Source: Cudoniella acicularis
Taxonomy: Eukaryota > Ascomycota > Leotiomycetes > Helotiales > Helotiaceae
Length of the DNA: 24,395 nt
Direction: 5' to 3'
NCBI GenBank assembly: GCA_013054445.1
Contig: JAAMPI010000852.1
Coordinates: forward strand, 1-24,395
Shown: one piece after another, positions 1-10,500 of the stretch
Layout of the letters: each line of letters begins with the position of its first letter
How positions within the stretch are numbered: position 1 is the stretch's first letter
Notes under the pieces: generated by a model
Told to the model about the DNA's origin: nothing
Database searches by the model: none
The model's input: only the letters and a program-made list of their open reading frames with translations
Program-made: the position numbers and the translations under genes

Positions 1-21
1 GCGTGCGGCGTGCGGCGTGCG
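1..21. repeat. Three tandem copies of GCGTGCG at the window edge
   Basis: The window opens with three direct copies of the 7-mer GCGTGCG, followed by GC. The array may continue to the left of the window. No gene overlaps it. Confidence 0.7.
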
Positions 22-1279
22 GCTTGTGTGCCTCAGTGCATTTTTCTGCATTCTCGGCTCCACACGCTGGTGCTGTTCCTGATCCCAGTCTCTGTTACGC
101 GCCCTTCTATGCAGCCCGCCCAATCAGCGCGCTCCACAGCATCTCTCTTCTGCTGCTCTGTTCCTCTTTTCCTCTTGCCGCCAACCACCATCTGGACCCC
201 CTCATCCTCGCCGCCGTGTAGGCGCCTGATAGGCTAATATGCACTATTGCCCAGATCCATTGGGCCTCTTTTGGGAGCTCTGGGGACTGCTGGTGCCGGG
301 CTTCTCCACCCGCCGAAAGCTGCTTGAGCTCCTCCCGTCTTGCACTGGGCGGCAACACATCTGTACATCATGACATTGACAGTACTGGCCTGCACTTGCA
401 CCTGCATACCCTGGCGGTCACAGACGGAATGGCCTGCCTCGAGATTCCAGAGGCCGCTAGTCAAGCCTGTCTCCACGGCCCTGGCTATCCTTAAACTTGG
501 GTTCCCGCATCTTGTTGAAGATCTCTAGTCGCCCGCAGCAACCTCCCTCCCTACTTGTATCACCCAAGCCTCCCAAACGTCTCAACTCGAAGATCTAACG
601 CCTCACTCCCCATCTCGCGCCAAAACCCCATTGACAATCTCCCTATACCATTTGAGATAACTCCGGATCGGACGAATCCCGTACCTACCTGGAATCAAAT
701 CAAATCAATCAATCTTCCATCTGTTCCACATGTCCTGGTTCAAACCCACGGAGCTTTGCTAGCGTACCCATCTGCCCTGCAACTTCCTTAACAAGTCTTG
801 CTCGCCGCTCGGATGTCAGCTGTCAGAGAACATCAGATAATCCGTTCATGGTCTGTTCTGTTACAAACATCTTATCTCAATCGGCCGAGCAGGAGACACC
901 CCCGTCTGGTGTCTGATACAAACCTTCAGGCGGGTCCCAGATCCCGTTTGTCGCCTAGAGATCACGGTCCTGGGGTCAAGAGATATAGACTATCGCCCCG
1001 CAGCTTTAGTAGAAATCTACTACCAGCGCAGTGCACTCGTCGTGGTTGTCGGTAGCATTCATTCTTTCTTCGACACCTTCAATTCTTTCGTTCGCCTTCC
1101 GCCGGTTCGGACCTTTGCACTACCTTCGACTCTCTCTAAGTTCTTTGCCGCTTCACCATTATACCCCGTTTAATCCATCCTTCGATTCGAGTTATTTGTA
1201 AATTTGGAGATTTGAAGGAAGCTGAGAAGGGTTTTGAAATCGACTAGATCAGGGAGAATATATCAGACTATTCGACAAG
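22..1279. other. Non-coding upstream region and 5' leader of the 1280 gene
   Basis: No convincing coding region is seen here; the open frames are short, Ser/Pro/Arg-rich and overlap each other in several frames. A run of ATCAA-type repeats lies at about 691-714. The last 200 bases, with pyrimidine-rich stretches near 1060-1170 followed by purine-rich sequence up to the ATG, look like promoter and leader of the plus-strand gene starting at 1280. Confidence 0.5.
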
Positions 1280-1822
1280 ATGGGAAAGCTTATCAAGAAC
1301 CACTGGGCTCGCCTCATTATCCTCACCGCAGCAGCTTGTATGTTCTTCCATGCTATTGATTTGAGGTATGCCACTAATACATTTCTTCAGATCAAGTTGC
1401 TGCTGGTATCCATGGCTTCTTTTGGCCAAAGATATTCTGGGACTTCCTCACCAAGAACCTCGATGGAGCAGTTAAACCTATACCAGTTCTGCAAATTATC
1501 AATGTAGTGTTTGGGATAATCATGTTTGCATGGGAGTGGCCGCTTGGCTTTCTCGCTGGAAGCTCGATGCACAGGAGTATCGAGGCAAGACTGGTTGCGA
1601 TTCCTCTTGTTGCTCTGGCGGCGGCACTCTTGTACCAAGCCACCAACTCTGCCCTCTACTACACAATTGGGATGGGCATCTACTTTTGGGCATACAGTGA
1701 AGGAGAGGTGAGTTATTTCCCCGTCTTATTCAAACCCATTAAATGGAAAACTAACAGATTCGCAGGTCATTGTGGCAAAGCCATGGTCAATTCCTCAACG
1801 TGCCAGACCCGGAAAAGTATAG
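1280..1822 (+). CDS. Small multi-pass membrane protein, fungal DUF7727-like
   Basis: Three exons: 1280-1337, 1391-1707 and 1766-1822, giving 143 residues. Both introns have GT-AG ends (donors GTATGT and GTGAGT); the second has a CTAAC branch site just before its acceptor. The product starts MGKLIKNHWARLI, followed by a hydrophobic stretch, a loop with several Trp/Phe (GFFWPKIFWDFL), and three further hydrophobic segments around residues 55-75, 85-102 and 105-120. The tail is short and basic with prolines and ends in PGKV. A Lys/Arg-rich start followed by four helices is typical of an uncharacterised fungal membrane family that I recall as DUF7727; the number is from memory. No catalytic residues are recognisable and the function is unknown. 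The intron phases restore one clean frame, which makes the model strong. Confidence 0.85.
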
Positions 1823-2386
1823 TCTGGTCATCGACTGTACTTTCTTCTCCTTGAACCCATAATTCTCTCTCTTGGGGCATGATTCTTTGCATTGTTTATG
1901 ATAGAAGAAGATCCTCTGCACCTATCTATCTGCAGAAGGGCAATTTTGGGCACTTGCATACGTACATAACACCTTACAGACAGACACAAATAAAGACAGA
2001 AACAAGAAGAAAGTTATTATTTCTTGATGAAGACGCGGATGGAAATGTGAATGAAAGGAATGAATATTTCCAGAGATGTTGTTGCTATTTGGTGCTTTTT
2101 TGGGGGGGGTTTGTGGTGTTGAGGAGGTTGTGCATCAGCGTCGGCGTATTGATTTGTATTGTTCAGAAGAGTTGATGGTGGATGTATTTTTGAGAGGAGG
2201 ATGCAACTTTGCAACGGTTGGCACTTTGTATTTAAAGGCTGTTAATAGCAAAGTGGATTGGCGATCGATGTTCAATCAAGATCGATGCAGCTTACCTCAA
2301 GTCCCCCTCCCCTTCTCTGAAGCTTACGAGTCTCCTGAGCAGCCTTCCAATTCATCTGTTACTTTTCCATACCTCCAACTTCTCGG
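1823..2386. other. Intergenic, 3' flank of the 1280 gene
   Basis: I see no supported gene. Frames here are short and low in complexity. A run of eight G (2102-2109) lies within T/G-rich sequence. If the 2387-2593 minus-strand gene is real, its 3' untranslated region is also here, making this a tail-to-tail spacer. Confidence 0.5.
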
Positions 2387-2593
2387 CTATTCCCAGAGTG
2401 TCACTTCGATTGTCAAGTGGTCGGTCGTTGGTTTTCCAACCACGCAATAAACTGGAACTTCCCGTGCTCTCTTTCCATCGTTATCCTCCTCTTCCCCTTT
2501 CGGCCCAATCCGAAGCTCCACGGCGAAGTCGCACCTTCCTTGATCCGCCTTGAGTTCGAAGTACAACGCTCCACACTCCTCAAACGCGCTCAT
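2387..2593 (-). CDS. Possible small orphan protein, 68 aa
   Basis: This is an ATG-started frame of 68 codons on the minus strand, beginning MSAFEECGALYFELKADQ and ending VTLWE before TAG. Its composition is protein-like: alternating hydrophobic and charged residues suggest beta strands (ALYFELK, CDFAVELRI, VPVYCVV, LTIEVTLW), with an acidic/basic loop (GEEEDNDGKR) in the middle. No family is recognised. A TATATATAA element lies upstream on the same strand at 3048-3056. The sequence around the start codon is repeated about 110 bases upstream. It could instead be the last exon of a longer gene, since CAG and TAG acceptor-like sites lie just before the ATG. The call rests on composition, not homology. 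Confidence 0.4.
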   Translation of the reverse strand: MSAFEECGALYFELKADQGRCDFAVELRIGPKGEEEDNDGKRAREVPVYCVVGKPTTDHLTIEVTLWE

Positions 2594-2815
2594 GTCATCC
2601 TATCTGTCACAGTTCCCCCATTTCACAAATAGCAATCGGTACCACAAACATCCTCGTTGGTCTCGTCTGATGGGCGCTGTCTTTAAACCCCAAACGTGCT
2701 CATGTCATGTCATCCCATGATTATTGTCATCTGTCACTCCTCACTCCCCACCTGTTACCATCCCCATCCCTTTTCAAACATTGCTACCACAAATCGTCAT
2801 TGCTCTCATCGTCAT
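2581..2815. repeat. Diverged tandem duplication covering the start of the 2387-2593 frame
   Basis: Two related segments lie side by side: about 2581-2669 and about 2691-2815. Shared blocks in the same order are AAACG(C/T)GCTCATGTCAT, then CTGTCAC, then a TTTCA(C)AAA block, then GCTACCACAAA or GGTACCACAAA, then a CTC(A)TCGTC or GGTCTCGTC end. On the minus strand both copies carry ATGAGC(A/G)CGTTTG. In the upstream copy this frame stops after six codons (MSTFGV). Confidence 0.5.
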
Positions 2816-3857
2816 CTTCATCATGGTGGTCGTCGTTCCAAGTGTGCACAGAACAACTGTCAAGTTGCCTTTCCGTTCCGACGACGTTTCAAGGTTTGAT
2901 GTATGTCACCGCTGCGCCGCCAACAAACACCACTTCCGTCTCTCGTGAGATGAGATCGCGAGTTGAGATTTGGGTCGTTGGGGAAAGACCTGATGTGTGT
3001 GTGGAAAGGTTATTTCGACGACGGATGATGGATGGATGGATTGGATGTTATATATAGTTGCGTGGTTGGATTTTGACTCGAGGGATTTTTAGGTTGGCGG
3101 GATTGACAGGGAAGGTACTGTTTGCGAGAAGTGCACATAGCACTATGCGAGGTTGTTCAAAATGTTTGAAGCACGAGTTGTAAGTCGTGATTTCCTGTGA
3201 TGCGGTTGATGAATTTGGCGTGGTTGTCTAAGAATGGCCCTTTCCTTCTTTCTAATTGATGCGAAGGGGATTATCGAGGGTTTTTTAGACTCTGCTTTGT
3301 TCTGTTGTTGTTGTCGTCGGCGGCGGCGTTGTTAGCGAGGTAGGTCGAAAAGCTTCATTACTTGCAAGTGGACCGAACTATTGGATTTTTAAACGATTTT
3401 GTAAGAATGGGCAGTCATAATAAGGTTCGTCGGCTGTCCCGCTTTGATCCTCAGTACACTTCGGGGGTTCTAACTTTGAAGGCCTGTATACGTAAGGTTG
3501 TACGATGTGGCTTGGTTCAAACCTTCTATTCAATCCAGTCAAGTGACGAAAGTGACATAAAGTGACATAGAGGGAGAGGGTAATTTCTGGTTTTAATGAT
3601 TTTTTATTTTATTTTAGGACGGATGCGTGATAGCTATTGTCTAGCTTTCAAGTATTTCCCAGTCCTTCATCAATCAATTGATGGATTGATGTTCATGGAT
3701 TTTTTCCCATATGAGTTCCCCGCAAATCCTATCGCCGTAGGTCATGAAAAATTGCAAGATGCAAATAATGCCCAGCCAGTATTGTACACTTCGTTTTTCA
3801 TCGCAAGAGTACCGTGTGGTACGTTTTGTGGCAGGACAATCAGGTGGTACGATGGGT
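2816..3857. other. Intergenic, with simple repeats
   Basis: No supported gene. It holds GATG/GGAT repeats at about 3022-3045, a GTT/GTC/GGC triplet stretch at about 3303-3335, and an inverted repeat CATCAATC ... GATTGATG at 3668-3691 that could form a hairpin. The right-hand part is the 3' flank of the RTC3-like minus-strand gene. Confidence 0.5.
3048..3056 (-). promoter_or_regulatory. TATA-like element, minus strand
   Basis: TATATATAA read on the minus strand is followed by CCATCC repeats and a CA-rich stretch (CCACACACACATC) that resembles a fungal 5' leader. It points toward the small frame at 2387-2593, about 455 bases away. It is a candidate only; A/T-rich strings like this also occur by chance. 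Confidence 0.3.
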
Positions 3858-4446
3858 TTAATGGGCAACGCGAGCACCGATACTGTCGTTCTTTGATCCT
3901 TGTCTCTCTGCGCCCTGTTACAAAACTCAGGTTAGTAGAGGGTTCTAGAAGTTATTTTGGGGGCAAGGTAGGTTCAATGAAGAGCTATGGAATGACGAAC
4001 CTCGGTCTCCTGAAGAGTCCCCTTCTCTAGGATCATCTTGATAACCTCCTCGTCGTCGTGGGTACCGAACTCATTATCGAGGGTTCCGTGGGAGGCTCCA
4101 TTCAATGTGCCTTGAGCACCTTGCCTGTCACGAAAGATAGAATATTAGCATTGATTTAGAAGTGACAGATTAATTGTATTTCAGATAGGATTCAGAGGAA
4201 GATACGGGGTTTGAGGTTGTGTCATTGGAGACATCATACGCCATGTGAAGCTAGGGGGTAGTGAGGGGTAACTCCAACCTACTTGTGGGTAACAAAGATC
4301 TTGAATGCACTGACTACCTGCGCCAGTGGGATAGTCTTATCGGCCTTCCAGTCCTTTGCTGTCTTCGCATCTTCAACGAAGACGATGAAGTCTTCATCCT
4401 TGCCCTTGAAGTGGACCTTGGTCTGGGGAGCTTCTCCGCGAGTCAT
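3858..4446 (-). CDS. RTC3: RTC3-like protein with a lone SBDS N-terminal domain
   Basis: Three exons on the minus strand: 4283-4446, 4001-4124 and 3858-3914, giving 114 residues. The first intron starts GTAGGT and ends GACAG. The second starts GTTCGT and ends AACAG, with a CTAAC branch site. The product starts MTRGEAPQTKVHFKGKDEDF, continues with FIVFVEDAKTAKDWK and VVSAFKIFVTHKQGAQG, then a conserved acidic helix DDEEVIKMILEKG, and ends in GARVAH. This is the fold of the SBDS N-terminal domain found alone in yeast Rtc3 (YHR087W, 111 aa) and its mould relatives. Full SBDS/Sdo1 ribosome-maturation proteins have two more domains, which are absent. In yeast the protein is linked to RNA metabolism and stress response. 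The length matches the family and no key part is missing. Confidence 0.88.
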
Positions 4447-5168
4447 GATTGCTGTTTCTGGTTTCTTTGTTTGTAGGTAAAGTTGAAATCGGACGTGGGA
4501 AGTTCGTAGGTGTTGTGATGTTTTCAGAAGAGTAATAACTTATGAGGTTCAAGTGGAAGTTGAAGTGGTGATGTTATGGTTTTGTAGCTTCAACGTGGTG
4601 GTGTTCTGATCTAACGGTTCCTGGCGTGTTCTAGCTCACGACGTCATTGACAGGGAGTTGCTCACGAGACACTTCGAGGCGAGTCAGCCGTGGGGAATGC
4701 TGTGCGGTTATTTGGACAGATGGATGATTTCCTTTGTACCCAATGTAAAATTTGCGTAAGATTATGCTGGGCAGGGTCCCATTTTCCTTGAAATGTTTGG
4801 TAGAGTTGTTTGGACTGAGGGTTCGTGTGTATGCAGATACGTCATGTTTGAGGGTAGGCTTGTATCAACGTCAGAAGTGCCAAAGCTTTCCGGACAATTG
4901 GTCAAGAAGTTGATAAGTATAGGAAACACATCTGTGGTAAATTGATCGAGGCAATTATGCCAAGCATAGTGAATGCATAAACCACTCGAAATTCTCGTCT
5001 ATTGCCCTCCTTCTCAAACTATATTTTTCAGCTCCTGGGCTAACCCATAAGACATATCTTTGCTAATTGCCAATTGCCATTGCCAACTTTACCACAAACA
5101 ATCCTCTTGTACCATTTGCTACATTTGCCAGGCGCCAGAACCTCTGTCTCTCGATTCATAGCTTCCTC
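4447..5168. other. Promoter and leader of the RTC3-like gene, plus 3' flank of the next gene
   Basis: No gene seen. Read on the minus strand, the 130 bases before the RTC3-like ATG are CA-rich (CATCACAACACC, CCTACAAACAAAG), as in leaders of well-expressed fungal genes. The remainder is unremarkable. Confidence 0.5.
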
Positions 5169-6028
5169 TTATTCACCTGTGAAAAATTCTTGCTCCCAAA
5201 ACCCGGTGATATCATCGAATAGGGCACGTCCTTGACCGGGAAGAATATTCTCGAGTGCTGCCTTCCCATCGGGAGTAGTAGCAGCTTGAGCAAGCTCCGG
5301 CATACTATGGCAGATATCGCTGAGTATGTTTCGTGGATGATCACCGAGAGGAGGATTGAGGGTACAATATGGCAACAAGGTAGTGCCGGGATATACTTGA
5401 GGAATTGATGTCGATATCGTTTTTCGTGTGCCGACAAGCTGCCTCTGGAATGTGAAGAGTGTTGGCTGTAGAGAAGAAAGGGAATACAGTGGTATAATGG
5501 GTACCTCGAAAGAGGAAAGAAGACTACCGTGGGTCAGTGAAACTTGCTTGAATACACTGAACAAGCAGATATAATGTACCTTGCCTGGAGATCCATGTAG
5601 GCGATAGTTCCATTGCTACTAGGAGACTCCTCTTGGAGGAGAAACACGATCCCAACTTGACGGCCACCAGTTTGATGATAGAGCCTCTCGATTCGTGCCA
5701 TGGCGGACGCAGGCGCTTGGATATCAGTTGGAGAAAGGAGTAGCAGGCGAAAGACTTCTTGACAATCCTCTTCTCGGAATCTGGGAATTGGTATTGCTAA
5801 GTCATGCGTTTCGAGGCTTTTCTCTAAGATTGTGTTAGACCTCTCTCTGCGTATGCCGGTATCATAGGGACTTGCCTTCCCATCGTGGTTGTTGTTGAGA
5901 TAAAAGGGCGGCTGGAAGATTGGCCCATTCGCGTCTCTTGCGTAAAGAGGAACAGAACATGGTTGGATGTCTTGCCTGGGCGTGGCTCTTAAAAGATTGT
6001 GTAGGTTTCTTGATGCTAATGCATGCAT
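5169..6028 (-). CDS. Unidentified protein, about 230-270 aa, intron-containing
   Basis: The minimal model has two exons, 5580-6028 and 5169-5523, giving 267 residues. The intron at 5524-5579 starts GTACAT, has a CTGAC branch site and ends GGTAG; splicing joins ...YMDLQA to SLLSSFEVPIIPLY in frame. An alternative model adds a 52-nt GC-AG intron at 5824-5875 and starts at the ATG at 5960 (MFCSSLRKRREWANLP...), giving 227 residues. The shared core holds a predicted helix (AMARIERLYHQTGG), a hydrophobic strand (RQVGIVFLLQE), and a second strand ending in VPIIPLY. This alternation resembles an alpha/beta fold, but that is only an inference. The C-terminus is acidic and aromatic (FWEQEFFTGE). I do not recognise the family. 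The gene is co-oriented with its OPA3-like neighbour about 300 bases upstream. Confidence 0.65.
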
Positions 6029-6326
6029 GCAACTCCCATCCAGTCGAGTTGTAGAAATCTTTTCTGATTGTGGAGTAGAATGTACATGTGGTAGAGAAGA
6101 GTTACAGAAGCCCTGCGCCTTTGTAAGGCCTAACTTTTAGAGAAGCGAGAACTCCATCGTGAGTTTGACAACCCCTATAACACACTTTATCTGTTTTGAG
6201 ATGTTTGTTCTTACAAATGCACCTCGACGAATAAGACATTTTTAGTCTAGCTTCGCTTGTTTGTCTGCTCCTCTCCAAGAGACTTCTATACAAGAGACTA
6301 AATGGTGCTGTGTCTTCTAAGTAAGA

Positions 6327-7016
6327 TTATGAAGACAATGCAAACGACCTCTTCTTGCCACTGGCTTTTCTCATTTCGTCAATCGCCTGCTCTAGAGTCT
6401 CGACGCGACTTTGTTGCTGTTTCTCAGCCTCTTCCAGCTCATTCTCTCGCCGATCAAGCTCTCTGAGCTTCTCATCCAATGCTGCTATCTTTGCGGCATT
6501 TGGATCTGGCTTTCCCTTCGCCCTTATGTATTCGTATAGTATCAGCCCGCCAGCAACGAGGAGAATAAAAGAGTCCCCAATGACATCTGCGAAGAGATCA
6601 ACAGCTTTGTTCTCGGGAAGGGGCCGGAACTTCCGTCTCCAGACACTCTTCGAAGTTTCCTTCTGTGCTGCCTTGTTTTTCTCCTTCAGTGCCTCCTCGT
6701 GACGCATTTGCTCCTCGGTCTTGACTGTGGGTGCCTCTGCCTTTTCCCTTGCCCTTTTCTCAGCAGCAGCATCTCGAAGAAGTGTTACAGCCATCCGCAT
6801 GTTGATCTGGTGCATAGTCTGTCCATATCTGGCCGCAATGGAACGGAACTTCGGATGGTCGTGCGCTTGTACCTTGATCCAGTTCTATAAAATATTAGGC
6901 CCCGAATCGAAATTTAGGAGTGAGGGGTTTTTGATCCGGGGAATACTCACTGCTCCATATTTTGATATATGCCTCACGAAGAGAGAAGCAAACTTGAACA
7001 GAGGGAGAGGAACCAT
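6327..7016 (-). CDS. OPA3: OPA3-like mitochondrial protein
   Basis: Two exons on the minus strand, 6951-7016 and 6327-6884, give 207 residues. The 66-nt intron starts GTGAGT and ends TATAG, joining ...RHISKYGA to NWIKVQAHDHPKFR in frame. The start MVPLPLFKFASLFVRHISKY is the conserved OPA3 opening, which acts as an amphipathic mitochondrial-targeting region. Next come IAARYGQ and MHQINMRM, both family hallmarks, a charged stretch, then a hydrophobic segment at about residues 127-141 (FILLVAGGLILYEY) that probably anchors the protein in a mitochondrial membrane. A heptad-like coiled coil follows at about 152-195 (ALDEKLRELDRRENELEEA), and the tail is basic then serine-rich. In animals OPA3 affects mitochondrial shape and its loss causes optic atrophy; the fungal role is poorly known. 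Length is normal for fungal members. Confidence 0.9.
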
Positions 7017-7535
7017 GTTTCCAGCTTAGGAGAGGTTGGTGGTATGGAGTCGTAGATTAAGCATTAATGCTCCTGTCGAAAGTTTGGGTTTGGCCTTTTA
7101 ACGAAACATTGATACTGTCGATCCACGTCTGTTGCCAGGCCTATTAGCACTTTTTCAAGACATACGCCTTTTGGACATTGTCGCGTGCTTTCTACCAACT
7201 GGTAGGCAGCTTTCCTTCGAAGATAGGTAGGCAAGTTTCAATGTTTAGGTAAGCGATGGTGGTTGCTGTGCCGATGTCTCGACCCACGTCTCTCATCCTG
7301 AACTTTATTTACAGTCACGATACATGGCCCTTGCCGCAAAGAAAGCGAACATTGACCGCTTCGACTTCGACAACCTACCATTTCAACTTCGACAAATGCC
7401 GACGACAAAATCGCATTCACTTTTGCCCTCGGTAGCATAATATTGCAACCTCTGAGCCGTTCCCCATCTAACAGTGAGTTCTATTATTTCAACACATCCT
7501 CAACGCAGCGCAACAGCACCACACCGCACCATGCA
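7017..7535. other. Head-to-head promoter region between OPA3-like and Polo kinase genes
   Basis: About 520 bases separate the two divergent starts. No TATA box is obvious. The direct repeat AGGTAGGCA(A/G) appears near 7201 and 7226. A GTGAGT donor-like site at 7474 follows CTAACA, so a short leader intron is possible. If the Polo protein actually starts at 8079, its leader would extend far into what is called coding here. Confidence 0.4.
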
Positions 7536-10500
7536 ATGCCGGGTCAATTGTTCGATGTGCCGATCTACTGGATCTCGAAGGGCTCTTGCATAACCGCACG
7601 CCTTTTCAAAGAGTTGAAGAGGAGAGTTCAGATTGCGAATATTGACGAAACGCTCGAAGCACTCACCGACAATCTCGTCTATATCCCACCACTTTCTGGA
7701 GAGTCCTGGGCACAAGAACTCCTCTACGTTCGAATACTTCTCTACGAATACCCCTTTGATGACGATGTGCTAGAATTACTGGCACGAATTCTGTGCCAAG
7801 GGCTCAAAATTCCCCGCAATTGCAGTCGCAATCTGCTGGATTATCAACAGCACAATTTAATATTCTTTACTAACCACCGTGCCTTGCAGGTTTACTGCTG
7901 TCACGACAGCTCAGAGAAGAGAATCGTCGACACTCTCATCAAAACCGATCTGCAATTCCGCTTACAACAGGAAGACGGCAAGCTCGACGGTGAAACTTAT
8001 CATCAGTGTACTGATATTCTCTTTTGGAAAGCGCGCCCATATCTTGCCTGGGAGAGCTTCTTTCCGGAGGGCATAGATATGGAAGCACTATCACCCCGAG
8101 ATGTGAATGCTCACCTCCGAAAACAAACAGCACCACCAAAACCAAAGGTCCAACCAGCCAAGCCCACCCAAAAAGAAAAGGATCACCCACCTCCTCCCCC
8201 TTCAGAAGTCCACGAACCTCCCAGCACAGATCGAAAAGATGGTGCAATATATAGGACGGGCCGATGCCTTGGAAAAGGAGGATTTGCTATATGCTACGAA
8301 GGGCGATTGGCAGGGACGAGACAATTGTATGCTCTGAAGATTGTGAAAAGCCACATGCCACAAAAGAAAATGGAGCAAAAGGTTAGACTGCCTCAAACTT
8401 GCAATTCTGGGAGAGACTAATAAACGTTCAGTTCCAAACCGAACTTCAAATACACTCAAAAATGAATCATTCCAATATCGTTCGATTTCAGCGAGCCTTC
8501 TCATACAACCAATGCACATATATTGTGCTGGAACTCTGTCCAAATGGCTCCTTGATGGATATGATTAAGAAAAGAAAATTCGTCACTGAACCAGAAGTTC
8601 GATTTTGGACCGTACAAATGGCAGGGGCAATCAAGTATATGCATGCCAAAGGAATAATCCATCGGGATTTGAAAATGGGCAATATATTCCTAGACAAGGA
8701 TATGAACGTAAAGGTTGGCGATTTCGGATTGGCAGCTCTTCTGATGTCTGGAAAAGACTGGAGTAACTGTCGACGGACAACATTGTGTGGCACACCAAAT
8801 TACATCGCCCCCGAGATCCTATCGAAAGACAAACAGGGACACGATCACGCCGTAGATATTTGGAGTTTAGGAATCATCATGCAAGAGCTCCTAATCTCAT
8901 AAGTCTGAATTCAAAAAAGCTGACATCAAATAGTTTCGCAATGCTCACTGGCAAGCCCCCATTCCAATCGACAACCGCAGATGAGATCTACAGAAGAGCT
9001 CGCGAACGGGAATATGACTGGCCCAAGTTAAATACCTCTGAGAATTTCATCTCCCCAGAGACCAAGGACCTTGTTTCGGAGATGCTTCAGGCACCTGAAG
9101 ATAGACCCGATCCTGACACAATTGTACAGCATCCATTCTTTACTTGTGGTTGGATACCACAATCCGAAGAGATGACTCCTGATCTCCGGGAGAAGGCACC
9201 AACTTCGGATCAATTCCTCTCTGTCGGCGTTCGAGCCGGAAGATCTAACTTGTATGTACGTAACTTGAAGAAGTTGTGCATCAAATGCGAGGTTGGCCCA
9301 TGGAATCCATCGGAGAAAGCTCCCACAAGTACTTATCGAGAAGTTGCCGCAGAGGAAAAGGCTGGTCTTACTCCAGCAGTGCCACTTCCCGAAGGTATTG
9401 TGTACCGACCATTTAATGAGGTGGAGAAAGAGCTGAAGGATCAAATAAAAGTGGAGGAAGATGACGAAGATGAGGATATGGAAGTAGCGGAAAAGGTTCC
9501 TGACTCTGTTCCTGCATCCAAGCAGCAACCACCACTTCCGAAGGCTAGACCTGCGCCCCAGAGTTTTGCTGCACAACAGCGAGCCAGACCTGGGTTGCCA
9601 AATGCATCCACCCGTGTGGGCACAGGTCGTCAGCATGCAAAAGAGTTATCGCGATCTGCGGCTACTTCCAGTTCCCGTCCAATGATCAATACCTCGGGAA
9701 GACAGCCCAGAACCCGAGCGATTGAATCACAGGCTCCAGAAAAAGTAGTTGATGTTGAAGACCGGCTTGCAGCAGACCTAGCGAAGCAGCTCAGTAACGC
9801 TGATGCCGAGAGGAAGTCTCAAGAAGCAGAAACCCTCACACTGTCCCTTGAAAAGCCACAGTCTCTATTCAACCCTCGGGAGAGACTAGAACTACTACCT
9901 AATACGAAACCGGATCATATCCTGGCCAGCCTCCGTCGATTTCAGACCGAAATAGAGAGAGCACTTAATAGCAGATCTATGGTTGCGGAAACCAATTCAA
10001 AACCCTCGCCGCCAACAATAGTTGTTAAATGGGTTGACTACACAAACAAGCATGGACTCAGCTATATTCTCAGCAACGGCAGCGTTGGGTGCATTTTCAA
10101 AGCCGAGCCTGTCGACCCTGCTGATGGAAGCAAGGGCCACTTGCCACCTTCGTGTGTGATTGTGCGAGATGCAGAGAGACACCTACAGAACAGAAAAAAT
10201 GAGGCTTATATGGATCGACACCAACTAGTACCAGTTTCTGGGCCAAATATAGAGTTTTACGAGAGCCAAGGAGTGGCAGGCATTTCCCGAGGGAAAGTTA
10301 ACCCACAGAACTACAAGGTTGCATTTGAAAATGGTGAGCTTCGCCGCGCGTCTAGAGCTGTTGATGAGTGGGATGATCGAAAATGGAAGAAAATTGTTGT
10401 CTGGAAGAAGTTTGCAAACTATATGGTCGCCTTCGGAAGAGACCACAACTACCCCCACGATGATGCATTGAAACGTAATTCCGAGGATAAAAAGGCAGAA

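Noticed and set aside
2076..2450. Plus-strand frame of 124 codons
   Set aside because: It begins in a G/T-rich low-complexity tract, overlaps the more protein-like minus-strand frame at 2387-2593, and has no recognisable motifs.
3510..3520. GGTTCAAACC, another B-box-like string
   Set aside because: There is no matching A box or cloverleaf around it.
6355..6702. Plus-strand frame of 115 codons
   Set aside because: It is exactly antisense to the OPA3-like coding exon; its Ser/Phe-rich sequence is the mirror of the Lys/Glu-rich coiled coil.
9028..9636. Minus-strand frame of 202 codons
   Set aside because: It lies wholly antisense to the Polo kinase linker exon and shows no protein family features.
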